A stretch of 64,000 nt of DNA from NCBI RefSeq assembly GCF_001423425.1, contig NZ_LMNX01000005.1:173676-237675 (forward strand), given 5' to 3'. Made by a program: the position numbers and the translations under genes. Positions 26,649 to 34,133 of this stretch are shown one piece after another. The notes below the pieces were generated by a model, which saw nothing but the letters and a program-made list of their open reading frames with translations, ran no database searches and was not told the origin of the DNA. Position 1 is the stretch's first letter; every line of letters begins with the position of its first letter. The stretch comes from Rhizobium sp. Leaf306. Its GTDB lineage: Bacteria; Pseudomonadota; Alphaproteobacteria; Rhizobiales; Rhizobiaceae.

Positions 26649-27905
26649 ATGGCCACCGAAATCCGCGTCCCTACCCTCGGCGAGTCCGTCAGCGAGGCAA
26701 CCGTCGGCACCTGGTTCAAGAAGGTCGGCGACACGGTCAAGGCCGATGAGCCGCTGGTCGAACTGGAAACCGACAAGGTTACCGTCGAAGTTCCAGCCCC
26801 AGCATCCGGCGTTCTGACAGAGATCGTCGCTCAGAACGGCGAGACTGTCGGCCTCGACGCGCTGCTCGGCCAGATCTCGGCCGCTGGCGCTGGTGCCGGC
26901 ACTGCCGCTCCTGCTGCACAGCCGGCCGAAGCTGCTTCGGCAAAGGCTGCCGAACCCGCAGCTGCTGCTCCGGCACCTGCCGCCGCCGCAGCGCCTGCCG
27001 GTGGCTCGTCCATGCCGCCAGCACCTGCTGCCGCAAAGGTTGCTGCCGACAACAACATCTCCACCTCGGATGTCGACGGTTCCGGCAAGCGCGGTCAGGT
27101 TCTGAAGGGCGATGTGATCGCCGCCATTTCCAAGGGCCCGGCGGCTCCTGCCGCACCGGCTTCGGTTCCGGCCGCTCCCCGCCCGGTCTCGTCGGCTGAC
27201 GATGCATCGCGCGAAGAGCGCGTGAAGATGACGCGTTTGCGCCAGACGATTGCCAAGCGCCTCAAGGACGCCCAGAACACAGCCGCCATGCTCACCACCT
27301 ATAACGAGGTGGACATGAAGGCCGTGATGGATCTTCGCAACCGCTACAAGGACGTGTTCGAGAAGAAGCACGGCGTGAAGCTGGGCTTCATGGGCTTCTT
27401 CACGAAGGCCGTCACGCATGCGCTCAAGGAACTGCCGGCCGTCAACGCCGAGATCGACGGTACGGACCTCATCTACAAGAACTACTGCCACGTCGGCATG
27501 GCTGTCGGCACCGACAAGGGCCTCGTCGTTCCTGTCATCCGCGATGCGGACCAGCGCTCCATCGCCGGCGTCGAAAAGGAACTCGGTCGTCTCGCCAAGG
27601 CTGCCCGCGACGGTACGCTGTCGATGGCCGACATGCAGGGCGGCACGTTCACCATCACCAATGGTGGCGTCTACGGTTCGCTGATGTCGTCGCCGATCCT
27701 CAACGCGCCGCAGTCGGGTATCCTCGGCATGCACAAGATCCAGGAGCGTCCGGTCGCGATCGGCGGTCAGGTCGTGATCCGTCCGATGATGTATCTGGCA
27801 CTGTCCTACGATCACCGCATCGTCGATGGCAAGGAAGCGGTCACCTTCCTCGTTCGCGTCAAGGAAAGCCTGGAAGATCCGGAACGTCTGGTTCTTGATC
27901 TGTAA
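26649..27905 (+). CDS. sucB: 2-oxoglutarate dehydrogenase E2 (dihydrolipoyl succinyltransferase)
   Basis: 418 residues. One lipoyl domain with lipoylated Lys43 (LETDKVTVEV), an Ala/Pro-rich flexible linker, the E1/E3-binding domain (AAKVAADNNISTSDVDGSGK, about 128-147), a second Ala/Pro linker, and the catalytic core ending with His389 and Asp393 in YDHRIVDGKEAVTFL. Sixty-one bases after sucA, in the same operon. Confidence 0.98.
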   Translation: MATEIRVPTLGESVSEATVGTWFKKVGDTVKADEPLVELETDKVTVEVPAPASGVLTEIVAQNGETVGLDALLGQISAAGAGAGTAAPAAQPAEAASAKAAEPAAAAPAPAAAAAPAGGSSMPPAPAAAKVAADNNISTSDVDGSGKRGQVLKGDVIAAISKGPAAPAAPASVPAAPRPVSSADDASREERVKMTRLRQTIAKRLKDAQNTAAMLTTYNEVDMKAVMDLRNRYKDVFEKKHGVKLGFMGFFTKAVTHALKELPAVNAEIDGTDLIYKNYCHVGMAVGTDKGLVVPVIRDADQRSIAGVEKELGRLAKAARDGTLSMADMQGGTFTITNGGVYGSLMSSPILNAPQSGILGMHKIQERPVAIGGQVVIRPMMYLALSYDHRIVDGKEAVTFLVRVKESLEDPERLVLDL

Positions 27906-27920
27906 TTTGCGGAGAGCAAA

Positions 27921-28334
27921 ATGGACGCCGCTTCAGCCAATGCGACCTATCTCTTGGTACTTCTGTGCCTGAGTGTCGTCCTGCTTCTCGTGCATATTCT
28001 ACTGCAGGGGAATTTCGCCACCAAGGATCGCGGCACGGCATGGAATGCCGGTCCGCGGGACGGCGACAACGAACCCAAGAGCGTGATGGCCGGTCGTGCG
28101 GCCCGCGCTTCGCGAAACTACCAGGAAACCTATCCCGCCTTTATCGGCCTGCTGCTGGCGATGATCCTCACAGGGGATTCGTCGGGCTTTGGCCTGTTCG
28201 GGGCCGCGGTCTGGCTGGTGGCGCGTATCGTCTACATTCCACTTTATCTCAAGGGCATTCCCTATGTCCGCTCGCTTGTATGGCTGGTCAGCCTCGTCGG
28301 CCTTGCGCTGATGATGATCGCACTGTTCGTGTGA
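27921..28334 (+). CDS. MAPEG family membrane protein
   Basis: 137 residues with four hydrophobic segments, fitting the MAPEG fold (membrane-associated proteins in eicosanoid and glutathione metabolism): GRAARASRNYQETYPAFIGLLLAM carries the glutathione-contact RxxxNxxE-like motif (Arg-Asn...Glu). Bacterial MAPEG proteins are mostly uncharacterised; some have glutathione transferase or peroxidase activity. It sits between sucB and lpd with gaps of 15 and 31 bases, so it should be cotranscribed with the 2-oxoglutarate dehydrogenase genes. Confidence 0.88.
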   Translation: MDAASANATYLLVLLCLSVVLLLVHILLQGNFATKDRGTAWNAGPRDGDNEPKSVMAGRAARASRNYQETYPAFIGLLLAMILTGDSSGFGLFGAAVWLVARIVYIPLYLKGIPYVRSLVWLVSLVGLALMMIALFV

Positions 28335-28365
28335 CCGCCTCCTGCTCAATCAAAAGGATAGTCTG

Positions 28366-29772
28366 ATGGCTTATGATGTTGTCGTAATCGGATCCGGCCC
28401 GGGCGGCTATGTCTGCGCAATCAAGGCGGCCCAGCTCGGCCTCAAGGTCGCTGTCGTCGAAAAGCGGTCCACCTATGGCGGTACCTGCCTCAACATCGGC
28501 TGCATTCCGTCCAAGGCGCTGCTGCATGCTTCGGAAATGTTTGCGCATGTGGCGCATGGCGTCGAAGAACTCGGCGTCGAGGTTCCGGCACCGACGTTGA
28601 ACCTTTCGAAGATGATGGCCCATAAGGATGCGACGGTAAAGTCGAACACCGACGGCGTCGCCTTCCTGTTCAAGAAGAACAAGATCGACGGTTTCATCGG
28701 CACCGGCAAGATTGTTTCGGCCGGCAAGGTCTCGGTCACCGGCGAAGACGGCAAGGTCCAGGAAATCGAGACGAAGAACATCGTCATCGCCACCGGCTCC
28801 GACATCGCCGGCATTCCGGGCGTCAATGTCGAGATCGACGAGAAGGTCATCGTTTCCTCGACGGGCGGTCTCACGCTCGACAAGGTCCCGGCCAACATGA
28901 TCGTCGTCGGCGGCGGTGTGATCGGCATGGAACTCGGTTCGGTCTGGTCGCGTCTTGGCGCCAAGGTCACCGTGATCGAATATCTCGACAAGCTGCTCGG
29001 CTCGATGGACGCGGATGCTTCCAAGCAGTTCCAGCGCATGATGGCCAAGCAGGGCATGGACATCCGCACCGAAGCCAAGGTTACCGGCGTCGAGAAGACG
29101 GAAGCGGGCGCCAAGGTTACCTATGAGCCGGTCAAGGGTGGCGAAGCCGTCAGCCTCGAAGCCGATGTCGTGCTGATCTCGACGGGCCGCAAGCCGTATA
29201 CCGCAGGCCTTGGCCTTGAAGAAGCAGGCGTTGCGCTCGACAATCGCGGCCGCGTCGAAATCGACGGCGGCTACAAGACCAATGTTGCCGGCATCTACGC
29301 GATCGGCGACGTGGTGAAGGGCCCGATGCTGGCGCACAAGGCCGAAGACGAGGGCGTCGCTCTCGCAGAGATCCTCTCCGGCCAGCACGGACACGTGAAC
29401 TACGACGTCATTCCGTCTGTGGTCTACACCCAGCCGGAAGTGGCATCGGTCGGCCGCACGGAAGAAGAGCTGAAGGCTGCAGGCATCGCCTACAAGGTTG
29501 GCAAGTTCCCGTTCACGGCGAACGGTCGCGCCCGCGCGATGCTCGCCACCGACGGCTTCGTCAAGATCCTCGCCGACAAGGAAACCGATCGCGTTCTCGG
29601 CGGCCATATCGTCAGCTTCGGCGCCGGCGACATGATCCACGAGATTGCCGTGCTGATGGAATTCAGCGGTTCGTCCGAAGATCTCGGCCGCACCTGCCAC
29701 GCTCACCCGACCCTGTCGGAAGCCGTCAAGGAAGCCGCACTCGCGACCTTTGCCAAGCCGATCCATATGTGA
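28366..29772 (+). CDS. lpdA: Dihydrolipoyl dehydrogenase (E3)
   Basis: 468 residues. FAD motif GSGPGGYVCAIKAAQLG (9-25), redox disulfide Cys41-Cys46 in GGTCLNIGCIPSKALL, NAD motif VVGGGVIGMELGSVW, and the C-terminal catalytic dyad His447-Glu452 (HAHPTLSEAVKEAA). It regenerates oxidised lipoamide for the 2-oxoglutarate dehydrogenase complex encoded just upstream. Followed by a strong terminator that closes the operon. Confidence 0.97.
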   Translation: MAYDVVVIGSGPGGYVCAIKAAQLGLKVAVVEKRSTYGGTCLNIGCIPSKALLHASEMFAHVAHGVEELGVEVPAPTLNLSKMMAHKDATVKSNTDGVAFLFKKNKIDGFIGTGKIVSAGKVSVTGEDGKVQEIETKNIVIATGSDIAGIPGVNVEIDEKVIVSSTGGLTLDKVPANMIVVGGGVIGMELGSVWSRLGAKVTVIEYLDKLLGSMDADASKQFQRMMAKQGMDIRTEAKVTGVEKTEAGAKVTYEPVKGGEAVSLEADVVLISTGRKPYTAGLGLEEAGVALDNRGRVEIDGGYKTNVAGIYAIGDVVKGPMLAHKAEDEGVALAEILSGQHGHVNYDVIPSVVYTQPEVASVGRTEEELKAAGIAYKVGKFPFTANGRARAMLATDGFVKILADKETDRVLGGHIVSFGAGDMIHEIAVLMEFSGSSEDLGRTCHAHPTLSEAVKEAALATFAKPIHM

Positions 29773-29793
29773 TCGGCGACAATATCGCATCGG

Positions 29794-29826
29794 AAAACCG
29801 GCCCCGTAACAGGGCCGGTTTTTTTG
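29794..29826 (+). terminator. Rho-independent terminator after lpdA
   Basis: AACCGGCCC (29796-29804) pairs with GGGCCGGTT (29812-29820); the right arm continues into a run of T (29819-29825). Confidence 0.93.
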
Positions 29827-29863
29827 TGTCCGGTTGACGGGTGTACGTCCCTCGCCAGAGGGC

Positions 29864-30934
29864 TCAGTTCACAGCGGTGACTGTGAAACCCTGTTTGCGC
29901 AAAAGCTCGACCAGGCCGTCATCGCCCGGCAGGTGCAGTGCGCCGACGGCGATGAAGGTGCTGCCTTCGTTGAGGATGGGTGCTGCGCGTTCGGCCATCA
30001 GCAGGTTGCGCTTGCGCACCACCAGTTCCTCGAATTCGGCATAGCCGCTATCATCGTCCTCGCCCTCAGGCACGACGGTCTTCAGGAAGGGGATGGTCAT
30101 GCCCATGTCGCCGGAGAGATAGAGCCCGGTCATCGTCTCGAACACGTCGTCCAGCTTGGGACCGAGCTTGATCGCTTCGATCAGCGACTTCATGTGGATA
30201 TCGACCGGAATGGCAGCCAATGTCGAAAGCTGCTCGGCAAAGGTTTCGAGCCCCTTGACAGACTTGCCGGCCTTGGCTGCATCCAGCGCCAGCTGCTTGT
30301 CGAGGAAAGGGGTGTTCTGGGTCTTACGGGCCATCTCGCAGGCGGGCATCGAGACCAGGCCCATCAGTAGCCAGGGCTTCATTCTCGAAACGGCGGCCAG
30401 CGGCACGCCGCGCTGTTTCAGGGCATCGCTGAGAAGTGCGAGGTCATCCTTCGTCAGCAGGCTCTCGATCGAGCTGCCATCGATAAACATCGTCAGCTCC
30501 GGCTTGGACAGCATGCCCGCCATCGCCTTCTGTTCGTCGAGCACTTCGTCCGATTCGACGACGATGGTCTTTGCTTCCTTGCGCGCGGCATCGGCGCCCT
30601 CAGGCATTTTCAGAACGCGTGGATCGGTCACATGCATGGTGCCGAGAAGGTAGGACGGGGGGAGGCCGGCTTTCTCGATTTTCCAGAAGATGCCGCGGCC
30701 GTTGGGGATTTTTTCGCCCTCTGCGACAACCTGCCGATAGGCGGCCGGATCGTTGGCCTTCATCTCCGCGATCAGGTCCCGCCCGGTGCAGGCCGGCGTC
30801 TCCGCGCGGGCGGCAAGCGAGGTGATCACGAGGCAGACCGAGGCCAGCAGCAGAACGTGCAGGGCGGCAAGCAACCAAAGCGCAGCCGTCTGGGCGCGTT
30901 GAAGGATTGTGCCGGCGAAAATGCTGCGGATCAT
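29864..30934 (-). CDS. TraB/GumN family protein
   Basis: About 356 residues with an N-terminal hydrophobic segment (AALWLLAALHVLLLASVCLVI) that is a signal anchor or signal peptide, then the TraB/GumN domain: FWKIEKAGLPPSYLLGTMHVTDPR with the GTMH motif near the start, and VGALHLPGDDGLVELLRKQGF near the C-terminus. The GTxH and GxxH blocks resemble Tiki-type metalloproteases, but bacterial members are functionally unknown. The start at 30934 (MIRSIF) is preferred; an ATG nine codons upstream (30961) is possible. Confidence 0.86.
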   Translation of the reverse strand: MIRSIFAGTILQRAQTAALWLLAALHVLLLASVCLVITSLAARAETPACTGRDLIAEMKANDPAAYRQVVAEGEKIPNGRGIFWKIEKAGLPPSYLLGTMHVTDPRVLKMPEGADAARKEAKTIVVESDEVLDEQKAMAGMLSKPELTMFIDGSSIESLLTKDDLALLSDALKQRGVPLAAVSRMKPWLLMGLVSMPACEMARKTQNTPFLDKQLALDAAKAGKSVKGLETFAEQLSTLAAIPVDIHMKSLIEAIKLGPKLDDVFETMTGLYLSGDMGMTIPFLKTVVPEGEDDDSGYAEFEELVVRKRNLLMAERAAPILNEGSTFIAVGALHLPGDDGLVELLRKQGFTVTAVN

Positions 30935-31012
30935 GTCATCAGTTCCAATTGTTGGGCTCACCCTAGCGGGACTGCTCGAACAGCGGCTTAACCGATGTGG
31001 TTAAGGATGGGT

Positions 31013-31948
31013 TCATGCCCTTGGGTGGGCGCGGTCGTAGACTTCGAGCAGTCTCGACGTATCAACGCCCGTATAGACCTGCGTGGTGGAAAGGCTGGCA
31101 TGTCCCAGCAGTTCCTGGATCGTGCGCAGATCGCCACCACCGGCGAGAAGATGGGTCGCAAACGAGTGGCGCAGTGCATGCGGCGTCGCGCTGTCGGGCA
31201 GATTGAACGCGCTTCTGAGCTTCTGCATCTCGCGCTGGATGATCGCCGGCTGCAGTGTCTTGCCGCGCGCACCGCGGAACATCGGCGCATCGGCGTCCAG
31301 ATGGTAGGGGCAGAGTTTCCGATAGGTTTCGACAGCTTCGAGGATGACCGGAAGAAGCGGCACAATCCGCATCTTGCCACCTTTGCCGAGAATGCGAAGC
31401 GAGGTTGCGCCTGCATCGACATCGGCGGGCGTCAGGCCCAGCGCTTCCGAAATGCGCAGGCCGCAGCCATAAAGCAGCGTCAGGATGGCGGCATCCCGCG
31501 CCGCGATCCACGGCTCCTCGTGCAGTTGCGCCTCTGAGGTGACGATGTTGAGCGCCTGGGTGTCGGTCAGCGGCTTCGGCAGTGATTTCGGCTGACGCGG
31601 GGCACGGATAGCACCGGCTGCGGCGGCATTCACCAGTCCCTTGCGCTCCAGATAACGCAGGAACGAGCGCAGCCCTGCCAGATGACGGCCGAGCGAACGC
31701 GCACCGGAGCCCTCGCGCCGCCGGGCTGCCAGAAAGCTTCTCAAGTCTGCCGGACGCAGGGTATGAATATCCGAAATCGTCGGCGGTCCGGCGAGGTGCG
31801 TGGTCAGAAAAGTCAGGAATTGCCGGGTGTCGCGCTCATAGGCGTCAAGCGTGTTGGGCGACAGCCGGCGCTCTCCACTCAGGCTTTCCAGCCATTCGCG
31901 GCGCCTCTCAAGGAGATCGGGGGCGGCGATAATGAGCAGTTCGTTCAT
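31013..31948 (-). CDS. xerC: Tyrosine recombinase XerC
   Basis: 311 residues: N-terminal SAM-like DNA-binding domain (about 15-105) and C-terminal catalytic domain with the full active site: Arg165 (GLRISEAL), Lys189, His257 and Arg260 (HALRHSFATHL), His283 (LLGHASLST) and the nucleophile Tyr292. Length and motif order fit the housekeeping XerC that resolves chromosome dimers at dif with XerD, rather than a phage integrase; no attachment site or mobile-element remnants are nearby. Confidence 0.92.
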   Translation of the reverse strand: MNELLIIAAPDLLERRREWLESLSGERRLSPNTLDAYERDTRQFLTFLTTHLAGPPTISDIHTLRPADLRSFLAARRREGSGARSLGRHLAGLRSFLRYLERKGLVNAAAAGAIRAPRQPKSLPKPLTDTQALNIVTSEAQLHEEPWIAARDAAILTLLYGCGLRISEALGLTPADVDAGATSLRILGKGGKMRIVPLLPVILEAVETYRKLCPYHLDADAPMFRGARGKTLQPAIIQREMQKLRSAFNLPDSATPHALRHSFATHLLAGGGDLRTIQELLGHASLSTTQVYTGVDTSRLLEVYDRAHPRA

Positions 31949-32086
31949 GAGGGCGACGTTGATTTCCGTGGCATGCCGCCCCAGATTGCTCCCAGCATCG
32001 TTACGGAATCCCTAAAGGCGCGGTAACCCTGCCATCGTAATATCATGCGGGCCTGCTCCAGTGGGGACCCGCTTCAAGGAGTTTTA

Positions 32087-33031
32087 ATGGACCGCCGTGA
32101 TTCCATGACGAGCTTCGGCCAGTTCGCCGAAGCCATCGCACGCGTATCTCAAGGGCGTCCGGGCCACATCGTCGATACCCTTATCGCCGAGCGGGGCAAG
32201 CGGATCGTCGGCAGTCCCTTCTGGCCGGTCATGCGTCCGTTTCTCTACACGCTGCTGCGCTACGGCCGGGCGATCGAGTTCGCCGACGATATCGCGCCGA
32301 AATCCGGCTACCAGTGTTTCGAATATCTGAGCGAGCATCTGAAGCTGAAGCTTTCGGTCAAAAACGAGGAGCGGATCCCGGACCAGGGCGGCTTCATCCT
32401 CGTCAGCAACCATCCGACCGGCATTGCCGACGGCGTCGCCGTGTTCGACCTGTTGAAATCGCGCCGTCCGGACCTGATGGTGTTTGCCAACCGCGATGCG
32501 GTGCGGGTCAATCCGCGTTTTGCCGAAATGATCATTCCCGTCGAATGGCGCGACGATCACAAGAGCAAACTGAAGACCCGCGAGACGCTGGTTCTCACCA
32601 ACAAGGCGGTCGGGGAGGGCAAGGTGATGATCCTGTTCCCCTCCGGCCGCATCGCCTATTGGGAGAATGGCCGGCTGAACGAGCGTCCGTGGAAGACGTC
32701 TGCGGTCGGACTTGCCCGCAAATACAATCTGCCGATCCTGCCGATCCATATGACTGCGCGCAATTCCGGGCTGTTCTACTGGCTTGCCAAATGGTCGACC
32801 GAGCTGCGCGACATGACGGTGTTCCATGAGCTCCTCAACAAGAAGGGCAACCAGTTCGATTTCACCATCGGGCACATGATCCAACCGGACCAGCTGGAGG
32901 GTGACGTCGTCGAGGTCACCAAGGCGCTGGAGCGGCATACGGTTTTCGGTCTCGCAGCCGACGGCGATGCGCAGTTTGTGCCACAATCAGTAGTCCTCGA
33001 GGAAGCGCTCCAGGCCCCGGTTCAGGCGTAG
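32087..33031 (+). CDS. 1-acyl-glycerol-3-phosphate acyltransferase-like protein
   Basis: 314 residues of the PlsC-like glycerolipid acyltransferase superfamily. The catalytic block is SNHPTGIADGVAVFDLL with His109 and Asp115, that is H-x5-D instead of the standard H-x4-D, followed by RDAVRVNPRFAEMIIPVEW and the FPSGRIAYWENGR block (the usual FPEGTRS-like substrate motif). It probably acylates a lipid at the inner membrane; the acceptor is unclear. The start at 32087 follows AAGGAG. Its 3' end overlaps the convergent lipoprotein gene by 45 bases. Confidence 0.87.
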   Translation: MDRRDSMTSFGQFAEAIARVSQGRPGHIVDTLIAERGKRIVGSPFWPVMRPFLYTLLRYGRAIEFADDIAPKSGYQCFEYLSEHLKLKLSVKNEERIPDQGGFILVSNHPTGIADGVAVFDLLKSRRPDLMVFANRDAVRVNPRFAEMIIPVEWRDDHKSKLKTRETLVLTNKAVGEGKVMILFPSGRIAYWENGRLNERPWKTSAVGLARKYNLPILPIHMTARNSGLFYWLAKWSTELRDMTVFHELLNKKGNQFDFTIGHMIQPDQLEGDVVEVTKALERHTVFGLAADGDAQFVPQSVVLEEALQAPVQA

Positions 33032-33985
33032 ATACTGCTGGCGATCGAGCTCTTTGATCGCCCGCTCTTCGGTCGCAGACACTGCCGATGTCGCAGGCTG
33101 TTGCCTCGGCCGCGCGGGCGCCGTCGGCGTCATCTTCTGCGGCTTCGGTTTTTGTCTCAGTTTCTCTTTCTCTTCCGTCAGCGTCGGCATGGAGAGTGCA
33201 AACAGCAGCCGGTGCTTGTGGATGCGCGACGCGGAATTCGTCATGCCGAGGCTCGATATCGTGACACCGGAGGTCACCGGGTTGAGCTCGATCTTCGGAT
33301 CGATATTTCCCTTCAGCGTGGTCGAGAATTCCAGCGTATCGGCCATGGTGATCACGTCGGTGCCGCTCGGGGCTTTGAGATTGCCTTTCTCGTTGAGCCA
33401 TACGAATGTCTCGAGCGTTTCCTTCAAGCCGATCCGTCCGACGATCGGGTAGATGAGGTTGCCGCTTCTCGCTTTCGGGGCACAGTATAGGTCGTTGACC
33501 TCAGTCGCCAGCTTCGCGAATTCATCGGTGACACGAAAGCTGCGGTTGTTCTGGCGGGACAGATCGACGCTGCTGCCCAGTCCGAGACTGCGGGTGCCGT
33601 TCGAGAACGGGTTGAGCAGGCCCAACGAAAACCCGTGGCTGTCCATTTCCGTCATGTTGAGCTGAAAGTCGTACGCGATGAACGACTTGGCATAGCGGTC
33701 GAAATAGAGACTGATGTCCGGGCTGTAGCGGCGTGTGAAAGCATCGGCATAGGTTACCGTCCCGGCTAGAAGCTCTGCGGAGAGCTGCTTCTCCGCCGGG
33801 GATCCGTATTCGCGCAGTAGCCCCGTGGCGATCTCGCGGATGGCATCGCGCGCCTCGCAGCGCACCTTGGCGACAATCTGGTAGGTCGTATCCGGCTTGG
33901 AGAAATCCTCTGGCAGAGGATGAATATTGCAGCCGGCCAGCAGAATAGCAGGCACGACAAGCGTCGTCATCGACTTGCAGAACAT
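32987..33985 (-). CDS. Hypothetical lipoprotein
   Basis: 332 residues. Lipoprotein signal with lipobox ILLAGC (Cys19), so it should be anchored in a membrane facing the periplasm. The mature part has no family I recognise; FYFDRYAKSFIAYDFQLNMTEMD-like beta-strand-rich stretches and a basic, Gln/Pro-rich tail (EKEKLRQKPKPQKMTPTAPA) are the visible features. It converges with and overlaps the end of the acyltransferase gene, and is divergent from priA. Confidence 0.82.
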   Translation of the reverse strand: MFCKSMTTLVVPAILLAGCNIHPLPEDFSKPDTTYQIVAKVRCEARDAIREIATGLLREYGSPAEKQLSAELLAGTVTYADAFTRRYSPDISLYFDRYAKSFIAYDFQLNMTEMDSHGFSLGLLNPFSNGTRSLGLGSSVDLSRQNNRSFRVTDEFAKLATEVNDLYCAPKARSGNLIYPIVGRIGLKETLETFVWLNEKGNLKAPSGTDVITMADTLEFSTTLKGNIDPKIELNPVTSGVTISSLGMTNSASRIHKHRLLFALSMPTLTEEKEKLRQKPKPQKMTPTAPARPRQQPATSAVSATEERAIKELDRQQYLRLNRGLERFLEDY

Positions 33986-34133
33986 CCGTAGCCCCCACTC
34001 CGGTTAGGACTCTACCTATAGTTAATTTTTATTTACGATACAACCTAAATTTCACGCCGCGATGTGTGTCGTCAACGGCGGGGAGCGCCAAACAGCGGTT
34101 CCCTTTCGTTCCGGTTTTGGGCATGGTCCCGCC

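Noticed and set aside
23537..26776. A 1,079-codon open frame on the minus strand across sucA.
   Set aside because: It mirrors a conserved real gene codon by codon, with no recognisable domain and an Arg/His/Val/Asp-rich composition typical of antisense frames in high-GC DNA.
31013..31948. XerC as a phage or island integrase.
   Set aside because: Length, domain layout and flanking housekeeping genes fit the chromosomal XerC; there is no tRNA, attachment repeat or phage gene next to it.
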